Source: Eucommia ulmoides
Lineage: Eukaryota; Streptophyta; Magnoliopsida; Garryales; Eucommiaceae
Length of the DNA: 64,000 nt
Assembly (NCBI GenBank): GCA_016647705.1
Contig: CM028340.1
Span: 10,231,001 to 10,295,000, forward strand
Direction of reading: 5' to 3'
The first letter of the stretch is position 1; every line of letters begins with the position of its first letter. The notes below the pieces were generated by a model, which saw only the letters and a program-made list of their open reading frames with translations, was not told the DNA's origin and did not search any database. Positions 46,148-57,337 of this stretch are shown here, piece by piece. The position numbers and the translations under genes are program-made.

Positions 46148-46249
46148 TTTTCAATACTTTTCATTTTCTTTGTTTTTAATTTAGCCAATAATTTAATTAA
46201 CTTTAACTTTCAATGGAATATAATTTTTTTCAAACACATTAAAAAAATA

Positions 46250-47330
46250 AACTAACAGCTATTTTTATATTTTCTAACATGTGTAATTAATCAAACTTTG
46301 AGGGGTCAAAGTGCACATTTTTTAATTAAATATTTTTTAATTAAACAACTAAATTAAAAATTTAAACTAATTAATTAACTAACATTTTTTTTAAAAACAA
46401 TCTACTATAATTTCTATTTCAATTTATATTTTTCCACATGTGTAATTTGTCAAACATTGAGGGGTCAAAGTGCACATTTTTTAATTAAGCAATTAAATTA
46501 ACAAATTAAAATCAAATTAAGTAACTAACTAACTAATAATTTTTTAAAAAATTATAATTTATATTTCAATTTATAATTTCTTACACATGTATAATTTACT
46601 CAAACTTTGAAGGGCCAAAAGTACATAATTTTCAATTAAACAACTAAATTAACAAATTAAACTAACAAACTAATTAAGAAATTAAACAACAAAACTAACA
46701 AATTAAATAAGTAAACTAACTAACTAGCAAACAGATTAACTAAATAATTAAACAAGTAAAAAATATAGTAATCAAACTAACAAATAAATTAAGCTTACTT
46801 TTATTTTTATATTTTCACACATGTGTAATTTATCAAACTTTGAGGGCCAAAGTGCACATTTTTTAATTAAAGAACTAAATGAAAAATTTAAACTAATTAA
46901 CTAACTAATGTTTTTTTTTAAACAATATATTATAATTTCTATTTTTCCACATGTGTAATTTGTTAAATTTTGAGAGGCCAAAGTGCACATTTTTTAATTA
47001 AATAACTAAATTTATAAATTAAACTCAAATTATGTAACGAACTAACTAATAATTTTTAAAAAACTAATATATTATAATTTATATTTCAATTTATAATTTC
47101 TCACACAAGTATAATTTACTCAAACTTTGAGGCGCCAAAGTGCATAGTTTTTAATTAAACAACTAAATTAACAAATTAAACTAACAAACTAATTAAGAAA
47201 TTAAACAACTAAACTAATAAATTAAATTAACCAACTAATTAACATATTAAATAAGTAAACAAATTAACAAACAGATTAACTAAATAATTAAACAAGTAAA
47301 AAAATATAGTAATCAAACTAACAAATAAAA
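46250..47330. repeat. higher-order tandem repeat (two blocks of three units)
   Basis: Six units, each with TGTGTAATTTATCAAACTTT followed by GAGGGGCCAAAGTGCACATT-like sequence and AATTAA-rich spacers, start near 46280, 46440, 46589, 46818, 46950 and 47107. Units 1-3 pair with units 4-6 at an offset of about 510-540 bases, so a three-unit block was itself duplicated. Non-coding. Confidence 0.85.
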
Positions 47331-47454
47331 TTAAAAAAATAAAATAAAATAAAACTTACTTTTGTAGTAGGAGGAAGACGTTGTGAAGTTGTGAAATTTT
47401 TTATAAATAAACACTAGCAACAAGAAGTATGAAGGAGAAAAAAATAGCATAAGC

Positions 47455-47720
47455 GACGAAGTTTAGCAACGAAAATAAAATTCGTCGCAGAAGGGTAGTA
47501 TTGGGGAGGAAATTTGATTTTCACGCTAAAACTCAATGACTATTAGCCACAACACAAAATATTCCTCACTGAAAATTAGTTTTAGTTACAAAATATGAAA
47601 ATCGTCACTCAATTAGTCACAAATACTTTACCGCTATTTAATTTTATTTTAGCAACAAATAAAAAATTATTAGCAACAATTATTTTTTGTGGCTAAAAAA
47701 TTTAAAACAAATAATTTCTT
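47455..47720. repeat. CACTA-like subterminal repeat cluster (left)
   Basis: Many short degenerate motifs (AGCGACGAA, TTAGCAACGAAA, ATTCGTCGC, TTAGCAACAA) occur in both orientations, as in the subterminal regions of plant CACTA (En/Spm) elements. No clear terminal CACTA is found here. Confidence 0.45.
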
Positions 47721-47879
47721 AATAATTATCAAAATATTAGTATAATATATTATATTTATCAAAATGTTAGTATAACAATATACATCCACAATTGAAGCCC
47801 CATTTTCACGCCTAATTCATCTAGAAACACCGAAGCCATATGAAGAGCTTAGGATTCTGAAGCAAGCTAACTGCAAACC

Positions 47880-49280
47880 CTTACGCCATGGTGAAGTTGA
47901 TGAGATCAAAAAGAAACACCGAAGCTATTCCCCCGCTGCCTTATCAGTATACTTCTTCCTTCCCCGTCGGTGCTTCTTCCTTCCCCGATACTTCACTCGT
48001 TACTCTGTTGCCCATGCTGCCGATTAACATCAGTAATTTCATCCACAAGTTATTTCCCTATGAACAAGCGATGGTGGCAGAGAAGCGGGCTTGAAATAAG
48101 AAGACGACGGAGAAGGTTAGGGTTTGTACCACTCTATAACTCGAAATATTTGGGCTTACGGTTTCTCCGTGGACTGGAAAGTTGCAGCCGCCATGGTTCC
48201 AAGTACATTTCTTCTCCCTTTTGGCTCTCGATTTTTGTAATGGATTTGTATCTATGATGTTGTTTAATCAAATTTGGTTTGATTTTTTGGCTCGCAAGAT
48301 TCAGAATTTTTAGGTTTGATTTTATTCCTAGATTTCTGTTTTTGGTCTAAAAAATTAGAATTTCATGGAATTGAAGCTTCAAAATTGGATTCCTTGTGAT
48401 GCATTGTGTGAATTTGACTCTGGAGGTGTAGTATGGTTTCTTAAGGGGCAACAATTCAATGTTGTTGTTGCTATTTGTCTATTGCCGTTTTTCAATGTTT
48501 GTGTACTACTTAGTATTGTTTTGTGTTGTTGCAGATTGTATTCTGCCTTAGCTATTGTTGTTCTTGAATTCAGATTTTGTTTAATTGTCCGGTACGAGTT
48601 TTAATCCTTAGTTGCTATTAGATTTGAGTTATGAATCAGTTCCTCACTTGTTGTGCATTACTTTCTACTCCTGATTCATTTTTTTTTTGTGACAAATGAC
48701 GTATCATTGCTATGAGGGGTATCTGCACTTTTTTCTTATTATTATATTTGATAATCAATACAACCCTCTGTTTCTCCATAGTTTTTTAGTTGCTAATAAT
48801 TTTATTTAGTTAATTAGTTTGTTTTTAATTTGTACCATAAATTTCGTGTAGTACCATATGTTTTCCTAGTATATGGACAGGAAGAAGAATATGGGGGGTG
48901 GAATGAGTAGTCTAGAAATGACCATGAATCCCTCTAAACATGCTAATATACTTCTCACTTTGCTTTGGTGCAGGCAACTTGCTTTTCATGAACTAATTTG
49001 ATCACTTGGATATAAAGTATTTGAACTAATTTGCAACATTATTTTTGAACAATATTCAACTATTTACTGGTTTTGTGAAATATGAGCATGATTCATTGGC
49101 AGTTAGAGCATGTGATGACTTTCTCATTAGCCGAGATGGGAAGGAGTGGATAACTTAATGAGAAATAAAGATTAGTTGTAAAGGGCCGATTTGGTTCCAA
49201 AATGTTAAACTCGAAGCAGTTTGTGAGTAAATTAAATTTAATCATGATATTTTGTTTTTCAACTTGTTACTCTTGATTTC

Positions 49281-49311
<31 letters not shown>

Positions 49312-49930
49312 GGAGGTGGCGTTGATGATTGGAAAGATTTTCCTATCTTGTCTGATTATCTTACTGATAGACTAAACTATATAACTTTCCTGAGGCCTAT
49401 TCCTCGTAATGTTAAATTCGGATAAATTTGTCAATAAAAGTATATTTAAATTGGATATTTTGTTTTTTTGACTTGTTACTGCTGATATTTATTTTATTTA
49501 TTGGAGGAGGCTGTGATAATTATAAAGATTTGCCTCCTTTGTCTTTTTATACTATTTAACTTAACAAATCACACTATTTTATCTAATTTGTTTGTGATAT
49601 AGATTGGTTGTACATGGATCAAAATTACGAAGACATTATTTGTGCAAGGGAAGATACTTGATACAACTACTTAGCGTTGTTGTTGCTTTTTCTTCTTTTT
49701 TTTTTTTTTTGGGCAAGAATGAGAATCTTTTAGTTAATTCTATCCAAACTTTATTTTATGCATTGTTTGAGCATTTGGAAAAAAAACAATTATGTAGTTT
49801 GATATTATTTACGTTATATGAGATTTATTTTAGACATGTTTATTTGTAATGAGAGTTTTATTTACATATCTTTGGAATGTATGTCATGGACTTTTGTTTC
49901 TCTTTGAATTTTAGGTGTGAAATGAGTATG
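47880..49930 (+). other. gene-like debris between CACTA-like repeats
   Basis: The interval has base composition and patches (for example 47888-48250 and 48365-48600) that look like 5' UTR, exon and intron fragments. No domain is recognisable and no multi-exon model can be defended. A long poly-T run lies at about 49280-49309. If the flanking repeats belong to one element, this could be a captured host gene fragment. Confidence 0.3.
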
Positions 49931-49979
49931 GTTCTAAATATTTGTCCAAAATTTCAATGATGATGAATATATGTTTTTA

Positions 49980-50574
49980 GAAAGAAATTCCGTTGGTCGC
50001 TAAATGTGAATTATTAGTGAGGAAATTATTCAAAAAGAATTGTTGCACATTATTACTTTTATCGAGAAATTTAATTGGTCGCTAACTATTAGCGATGAAA
50101 TTATTCAAATAAATTTCGTTGTAAAAAGGTGATTTTAAAGGAGCTCTTTATTGGATCTGTCTTTCCTGACATTGAATGATGATGTGTGGTGTACCTGAAA
50201 TGCATCTTCAGTCTAATCCTTTGACTTTGACGTGTAGGAATTCCAATCCTTCGTCTTATTCAACCTTGAAAGAACCAGCAAGAAAACGGACTAGTGTGAA
50301 AGCCGTTGCTTGTCTTGTTGGTAGCTGCAGTAGGTCTTGCTTTGTGTCGATAAGAGTGGTCGTAGGTGAGGAAATTAGCAACGAAATAATTCATCACTAA
50401 ATACATAGTTTTTAGCGAGGAATTCAAAATTAGTCATTAAAAACTTTTGTTGATGAGGTTTTTGCAACGACTGTGGTGATGAACCCATTTCTTCACTAAA
50501 AAGCTTTAGTGACGAATCTACTACTTTAGCGACGAATTTTTTTCTCGCTAAAAAGCTTTTTTCTTGTACTGGCA
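49980..50574. mobile_element. right end of a CACTA-like DNA transposon
   Basis: Repeated subterminal motifs (GGTCGCTAA, TTAGCGATGAAATTATTCAAA, AGCGACGAATTT) increase in density up to AAAAAGCTTTTTTCTTGTACTG at about 50553-50574. The inverted terminus CAGTACAAGAAAAAAGC is one base from the CACTACAAGAAAA terminus common in plant CACTA elements. No transposase is recognised to the left within the window, so the element is probably non-autonomous or its transposase has decayed. Confidence 0.6.
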
Positions 50575-50611
50575 AATGTAAGTTCAAATGGTAGGGGTGG
50601 GGGGAATTATA

Positions 50612-50923
50612 CTGGTTTGGTCCCAGTGTTGATAATACTGGGACCAAAGCAGTTGCGAACCAGTTGCAAAAACAGCTTGGTCACACTGACCAAGTTGCAC
50701 AGCTTTGCAGACTGCACCTTTGCAGTCTGCAAAGCTATTGGTCGAACGGTACATTATGTACCGTTTAACCAACACAAACGGCACATCACCGTTTTGCTAG
50801 AACGGTGATGTGCCATTATAATTGAATGATCTTGGTGTTCACAATGCCAGGATAATGAAAAAAAAACCAATTATTGATTCCGATGTTTGGAACACCGAGA
50901 TTAAGATCTCGGTGTTCCGAACA
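50612..50923. repeat. serial array of six distinct hairpins
   Basis: Six different inverted repeats follow one another. H1: 50612-50630/50634-50652, 19-bp arms with 2 mismatches, loop 3. H2: 50676-50683/50687-50694, 8 bp perfect, loop 3. H3: 50701-50716/50721-50736, 16 bp perfect, loop 4. H4: 50738-50754/50756-50772, 15 of 17 paired, loop 1. H5: 50780-50793/50801-50814, 14 bp perfect, loop 7. H6: 50884-50901/50906-50923, 17 of 18 paired, loop 4. Arms differ in sequence, though H1, H2 and H4 all contain TTGG followed by T. The block is less AT-rich than its surroundings and begins about 40 bases after the CACTA-like terminus. Function and family unknown. Confidence 0.88.
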
Positions 50924-51009
50924 CAGGGATATTTTTGTTTCGTAAATAAATTCGAAAACAAGTGTTTTCAGATTATTTTTTTAAAAAAAATATATATTGT
51001 GTAAAGAAC

Positions 51010-51240
51010 TCATCGCCGCTACCACTGCCGACGCTCACAGCTCAGCAAACCATGATGATGGTCGGTATCGCACACACTCTCTCTCTCTATCTCTTTCTCT
51101 TTCTCTCACTCTCACTCTCCTTTTCGGATGTCGCCTCCGCTACTGCCGCTACCACCTCCGATGCTTACAGCTCAGCAGACCATGACGATAGTCGGCATCG
51201 CACTCACAGGTTGATCTCTCTCTCTCTCTCTCTCTCACTC
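51010..51240. repeat. tandem duplication with (CT)n tails
   Basis: Two units (about 51012-51130 and 51137-51240) share CGCTACCAC, ACAGCTCAGCA.ACCATGA, GTCGG.ATCGCAC and a following CTCTCTCT run. Open frames through it are low-complexity Ser/Leu and are not credible proteins. Confidence 0.75.
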
Positions 51241-51300
51241 CCCCTCCGGTTATCTTCCTCTAAACACAAATGGGAGATCAATTGTGTATGGGATTCAATT

Positions 51301-51750
51301 AATTTTTGAACTCTTGAATTGTTTTTGAGGTTATTATGCTATTTATTTTGAACTCTTGAATTGTTTGACATAGTGCGATCGAAGGCGACGACCGATGGCA
51401 AATGGCTCATGGAAGACGGCGGACGACACTGAGTAAGTTTTTATTTTATTTATTTATTATTATTATTTTGAAATTTATAGTTTTTTTAATATTTATAAAT
51501 TGTTAATGTGTTTAGGGTTTTGTTCTTCTTGATTGTTATTTATTTAATTTGTTTAAATTAATGTGTTTTGGGATGATTTTGTTATTGAGTTCTTGATTGT
51601 GTTTAGGGTTTTATTCTAATTTGAACTCTTAAACTGTTTTTGAGGTTGTTGTGCTCTTTATTTTGAACTCTTGAATTGTTTGACGTAGTGCGATTGATGG
51701 CAATGATTGATGACCGACGGTAAACAGCTCACGGAAGATGGTAGCCGGCA
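51301..51750. repeat. duplicated segment, about 320-base offset
   Basis: Bases 51308-51430 and 51624-51750 share GAACTCTTGAATTGTTTGAC, TAGTGCGAT and the stretch leading to GGAAGA.GG. The duplicate lies directly upstream of the TPR exon. No convincing coding frame. Confidence 0.7.
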
Positions 51751-51861
51751 CTGTAAATCATGTTCTTTTGTTTTCTTTTATATATAATTGGCCGGTCCAG
51801 TTTTGGAAAATTTGCATGAGTAGTTTGAGAATTGGCATTTGATGTATTCAAATATGTCCAG

Positions 51862-51942
51862 GTGGAAGACAATCTTGCTCAAACTTATTTCTTGCTTGGG
51901 GAGTTAGAATTTGCAAGGGATCACTGTACAGCATCCATTAAG
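51862..51942 (+). pseudogene. orphan TPR-repeat exon
   Basis: An acceptor-like ATATGTCCAG precedes 27 codons reading VEDNLAQTYFLLGELEFARD and then HCTASIK. This fits a tetratricopeptide repeat helix pair with the small residues in TPR positions. It resembles the TPR part of plant SET-domain (SMYD/ASHR1-like) proteins, as judged from memory. The donor side reads AAG|GCTAGT, not a canonical GT junction. No other exon of such a gene is visible within several kb, so it is likely a gene fragment left by duplication or transposon capture. Confidence 0.55.
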
Positions 51943-51949
51943 GCTAGTC

Positions 51950-52939
51950 TTTTATCTCTCTCTCTCACTGCTTCTGTTATGTTTTTTAATAATTTATTTT
52001 GAAAATCTGGAAACATATTTTCTGATGTTCCCATTGGTTCCCATTGTTTACGAATTTCTCTTTATGTTCCCATGTTCCCATTTCTGTGTCCATGATATCT
52101 GAAATTAGCATTCATGGTGGGCATATTTGTTTCGGGTTTTGATTGAATTTTTATGGGTTTTAGCTTAATTTTCCTAGGTTGGTTTGGTTGGAGCTTGATT
52201 GTGTTGATGGGAGGTAATGTGTGCGGGGGAACATATTAATTTATATAATTTAATCGATTAAGTGTATTTCCTTTGATGAAAAATCTCTCTCTACAATGAA
52301 CATTATTTATCCAAAAGTTCTGCTATAAAGATCTTAATTGAAATATTGGTACGGTAATTCAATTGGTAATTTATTTTGTTGATTGATTATAAAAAAATTA
52401 TCAATAGTTTTTTATTATATTCGTTAATTATTGTAGGAATTGATTGAAAAAATTAAACACGGATGAAAATAACATTATGTTTAGTCTTAGTCGTGGGTTA
52501 TCCGCTAGAAATAATTTAAAAAAATGAAAAAAAATGAGAGATAAAGCCAATGGGCCTTGGGCTCAAACCCAACACCGCCTCCACAAATCCATGGAAGCGT
52601 CACCACTGAATCGACACAAAAGTTTTATGATACAATAAAATGAATGTAATGGCGTATTGTCGAAGATGGTGTTTTTCATATCCAGGCTCGAATTCAATTC
52701 CCTCTACGCTTTTACAATAAGATTTTTTTCTATTTCGTATGCTTATTTCCATATCATAAATTAAACGAAGTGACATAATTTGGGTCGTCTTCTTCTGTGC
52801 ACCAAAAAACCAGAAACTTCAAATAGTAGAATCTCGATCTTTGAAAAATCATATCAAATGAACCGTAAGCCCAAATTTTATGTAACATAGAATATTTCAT
52901 TGTAAATGTTTTTTTGAAATATTATACTTTACAAAAACA

Positions 52940-52990
<51 letters not shown>

Positions 52991-53950
52991 AAAAAAAACC
53001 ATAAAAGAACCAACAAATTTGCTTTTATGGAAAATTATTGTTCCTGAACAATAACAAAATAATTAAACTAATGCAAAAATATTAAAACGGAAACGTATTT
53101 TCTGGATTCAGAAGACCTGTTGGCCTTCTGTTGTTCATTTTTTCTCTCGTCGACCATAAATACACTATTAGAGTATTTTTCGATGATATTCATACACTCA
53201 GTAATTAAGACCACTCAAATTTTCTATAATTTGGTGGGATTTAGAAATCTTAAAGGTATGAATGCCTATTTATAGAGAGAATCATAAAGAGTGTATACTT
53301 TTTAATGAATATCTACTAAATAAACATGATCTTTAAGATCAAGAGGCATATTCATTCATATGGTGATTTATTCATGGAATTTGGGACCTCTGGAAGTTCA
53401 CGGGTCAACCCGACCCACTCCATAATCCAACATAGTATGTACAATAGTGTTCAGCTAATTTGAACTCAATGTTAGATTGTTGAATTCATCAAGAAACTAA
53501 AATAAATTATCTTTATATAATTTATATTTCACCCTTTTCTAGAAACGAAAAAAAATAATTAGCTTCTAGAACACATGGAGCGTAAGTTGTTTTTTACCAA
53601 CGCTTGAGCCTAAGAAATAATTAAATATATTTTCGTTGAAAAAAGAAAATAGAGCTTGATGCGTATTTTCATGTATGAAAGAGCGTACGATTACACGTAA
53701 GATAAAGATAAAGTTAGGGTTTTGCTCGAAGCAAATGGGTTATCAAAGTTGACTAAAATGATGGTGTCACTCAAAAAATATATAGTAAGATATTCGGACG
53801 ACGATATATAGAAAAGCAATTTTAAAAAGCAGGCCATCTTTTCACCAAAATGTCACCATGTTGAACAAGTTTTAATTCATTATTTTATATAATGTAGAAA
53901 CTTTCATATATCAATGTCAAAATATTTATAATTTAAAATTATTATGTGGA
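51950..53950. other. non-coding stretch including (TA)n and duplicated segment
   Basis: No gene found. A (TA)n run lies at 52947-52983. From about 53560 to 53940 the sequence is homologous to 27225-27560, the left half of an older segmental duplicate whose right half lies beyond TE B (63480-63690). Confidence 0.6.
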
Positions 53951-53952
53951 TA

Positions 53953-54639
53953 TGATGCTGTCAAAAATTATCTGTCACGTACCAATCTTTACACGTACCA
54001 GAAAACCAATAATCTTCCTCTGAGACCTACAAAATCTTAAGTTCTAATGGAGGACACCGGTGTGGTGTTGGTCAAAGAACCTCCGGTATGAGAATAAGTT
54101 AATCTAAATATAATCAGAATAAATGCAGGCTAAATTCATAATATCTCTTACCAATTACCTTCTATCTCTTTTTATAGGGTGATGATCCTACTATGAAGAA
54201 ATTATGCCATTACATATAATCACCATTATTCCCATAATTACCGAAAATATCTATAACAGATTCCATTTCTCATGGACCGTTACAGTCAATTCGGCAATGG
54301 TGAATATCTGTAACGACTTCCATTTATCATGGGCTGTTACAGTCAATTCAGATAGAGTCCATGAATTATAACTGTGGGCCTATACCACTTAGATAGGGGA
54401 AATACTGTTTTCCTATTTGGGGCCATCAATATACTGGGTTTATGTACACTCAAATATGGGCCTTATATAATGACAGCCCATGCATCTATTATACAAGTAT
54501 GAGAGAAATGAACTTATACTATCTCCACCCATTAGGTAAAAGAATTTACCTGACTTCAGATCGGAACCCAAGAGGTCAAACCCGACCCGCTTGGGGTTTA
54601 TATTTAGATCCGGCAGGAGCGAGGGTTTTATACGTATCA
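53953..54639 (-). repeat. 3' LTR of TE B
   Basis: 687 bp; on the plus strand it starts TGATGCTGTCAAAAAT and ends TACGTATCA. Pairs with 62707-63391. Confidence 0.92.
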
Positions 54640-54776
54640 GTTGCCCTCTTGACTTTCACGACGATTCAGACAAAGAGAAACAAAAGATCATTATTTCCGA
54701 GTAAGTTCCTCATTTCATACCTTCAACATTTCCCTTAGCAGTCTGGATTGCTAGTTATTATTCAAGATGGCATCAG

Positions 54777-56020
54777 ATCAGTCAGTGAACTCCATCGAAA
54801 CAACTACTCAAACTCATTCACATTTTAGCCCGAATATAGACCTAGGAGACAGTAAGTTTCACATAGAATGTCTATCTATATTTAGGGCATAATATAACAT
54901 TCCTTCTTCTATATCGATTAAGGTTCCGTCTGAAGACGAGTATCCTCAAAATGCTAGAGAAAATAAAATTTACCTTTATCTGTGAATGTTCGAATATGGT
55001 CTCACTCTCCTCTTCTCCCCATTCCTCCGACATTTGTTTCGTCAGATGGAAATTACACTATTGCAAATAACCCCAAATAATTATCATCAAATAATGGGAG
55101 TCATAGCTCTGGCTAGACTAAATAATGCACCCCTTACTGTTGATACGATCAGAAGCATCAACCATTTAAAATACCTCGCCAAAATAGATATGTATTACCT
55201 TTCAATTTCCAGGAAATTTTAATTTCTTGAAGAGCTTCCAATTAAGGTCAGGGACTAGCAAACATAGTTCCTTTTCTTTTCCGGAGATTGGGAATTCTCT
55301 CCTGAAGAAATGGGACAACCTTCTATGGTGCCAAGACGCTTTAGCTTCTCAAGTAATAATATACATAATAGTTTATTTCTTTCTCAAAACTCTGCTAAGG
55401 TAAGTTTGTACTTATATCTTTTGATTTATCAAATGCAAGTGATAGCGTTTGTTGGAATCTTGGACTGACTCCAAAAGTTAAGGAGGACTTAGAAAAGATC
55501 CTAATTCCCGAAGAACGCTTCTACAAAGAACTAGCACATCAGCAGTTCATCAGCCCAGCAATGGATCTCGCATGGATGCAAGAATTTGCTGAACCTCAGA
55601 TCAGAACCCGTAAAAGGACAAGGCCCGAAAAAAGGCTTGCCAAGAAAAATGATCAAGCATCAACTCAACCTCCTCGCAACATCGCTGGAAGCTTAGTTGT
55701 ATACCATGCCAATCCTCCAAATGCAACTGACGCAACAATATCAGATGAAGATTGCTAACCTCTTATTATTCGCAGATGGGGTGTTATTCCTGTCACAATT
55801 CCAACCCCAACTCCAATCAATGAAACAGCTCACAATGAACCAGCTGCCACTTCTAGGTCAGCGTCGTTTTCTTAGTCTCCTGATGTCCCAACTATTGATC
55901 CTCCCATTAGTGATCCTCCTACTGCTGATCTTCCTACTGTTGATCTTCCTTCGACTAGTCATCAACCCTCTCCAGCTCCTTCTGCCAGCTAGAGAATTGC
56001 CAGTGGTCGGGGGATGACTA
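54777..56020 (+). pseudogene. TE B extra ORF, N-terminal gypsy-type domain
   Basis: It starts at ATG 54777 (MASDQSVNSIETTTQTHSHF). With stops it reads YNIPSSISIKVPSEDEYP, FEYGLTLLFSPFLRHLFRQ, ITPNNYHQIMGVIALARL, FLFFSGDWEFSPEEMGQP and, after a probable intron near 55340-55450, LGLTPKVKEDLEKILIPE. A basic stretch (RKRTRPEKRLAKKN) looks like a nuclear-targeting region. This matches TE A 30384-31330 and the putative gypsy-type transposon domain (PF04195-like). It runs antisense to gag-pol. At least three in-frame stops make this half inactive, unlike the downstream coiled-coil part. Confidence 0.72.
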
Positions 56021-56999
56021 AATGCACAATGTGCCAGTTGATTGACGAAGTGGACCCCTCTGTCATAGTTCGGCATGCTATATTTGACGATGCAATTAAA
56101 TTCCTATATGAGCAATCATGGGAGAGAGGCAAGAAAAGAACGGAGGGAAAAAATATGCCTGAGATTTTTCGATCGGTGATATGCGCTCTTCTTCAGGTAC
56201 TAGCATTATTTCGATTTATCTTCCAATGCTAAACCAATATCTTAATTGATCTCATTGGTTAATATTCTGATTATAAAAGTGTATGCACATGTCATCTGCT
56301 CTGGTCAATTGCGCTGAGGATGACAATGAATTGGATGCACAATTAATACATCAGATGACTGAACTCAACAAGGTTGAGGCAAAGGTTCAAGAACTAGAAG
56401 TTGAAAAATTGAAGATTGCTACGGATCTTGCCTTATCCAGGTCTTCCCAAGAACAGTTTAAAGCCAAACTGCAGTCCGCCAATGAATAAAGAGAAGCTCT
56501 CCAAAAGAGTAATGCACTTTTCTATTTTGAGAATAGAGATATGAGAACAACAATTACCTCAATCAGAGAAGAGTCTATTTCTCTCAGAGAAGAATCCAAC
56601 AATCTTTCAGAAAAATTTGCCTCAGTCTGCTTAATAATTGACCAGAAGGATGCTGAGATCAAAGAAAAAGATGTCTCCCTCCAAAAATGTCATGACAAGT
56701 CCCAAGAGGATGAGACCGCTCTTCAAAAGCTTCGGGCTGAAAAGGAACAATTATTTGATGAACTGTTGACCGTAAAGGAGAATAATAGCAAAGAAATTAA
56801 TGATCTATGGTTAGTCTTCAAAAAAGAATCAAAAAGATTCCAGAAGGTCGGCTTTGCTCTCTGCCAGAATCTAGTGTCTGAGGAGTTTCCTGATGCCAAT
56901 CTCTCCTTCTTGGAACTTGATGAAGAAACAGAAGAAGTAGTAGAAAAGCAACCAGAACCCAGTTCAGCAGCCGAAGTACCAGTAAAGAATTCAGCATAA
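56014..56999 (+). CDS. TE B extra ORF, coiled-coil part
   Basis: Two long frames, 56283-56486 and 56541-56999, are separated by one stop (56487-56489) and are otherwise continuous. They encode a strongly heptad-patterned coiled coil (VEAKVQELEVEKLKIATDLA, then EKDVSLQKCHDKSQEDETAL). This is followed by FQKVGFALCQNLVSEEFPDA, a short conserved patch also seen in TE A (41430-41500), and an acidic tail. The upstream 56014-56232 frame (TKCTMCQLIDEVDPSVIVRH) is probably the exon before an intron at about 56195-56280. Likely a self-associating accessory protein; role unknown. Convergent with pol. Confidence 0.6.
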
Positions 57000-57337
57000 G
57001 CTGACGATCCTAATAACATCGGCTGAAACCTTAGCTGAGCTAATTGTTGTTGCTCTCCTTCTTGGAACTTGTAATGAATTTTATTAATGACCATAACTTT
57101 ATTCATTATGACCTGTAACTAAACAACCACCGTTGTTACAGTTTCCAAGAATTTTTTGTGATGATTACGACTTGTTTTTATCAACGCATGTCACTTCTTT
57201 ATTTAATGTGCACTCTTTTTTGACGCTTCATCTATCTTCTTCATTCCTTTAAATAAACTCTTCTAAACCTTCAAATCATCAAGAAATCCTTTCTTGCAAA
57301 AACATCAATTCTTTGAGAAAGAAAGCGCCTAACTGTC

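Noticed and set aside
50612-50923. CRISPR array or tandem repeat explanation for the hairpin cluster
   Set aside because: The arms differ between hairpins and there is no constant repeat with variable spacers; the host is a plant nucleus.
50962-51309. Ser/Leu-rich 115-codon frame
   Set aside because: Produced by CT-rich microsatellite and a tandem duplication; no conserved features.
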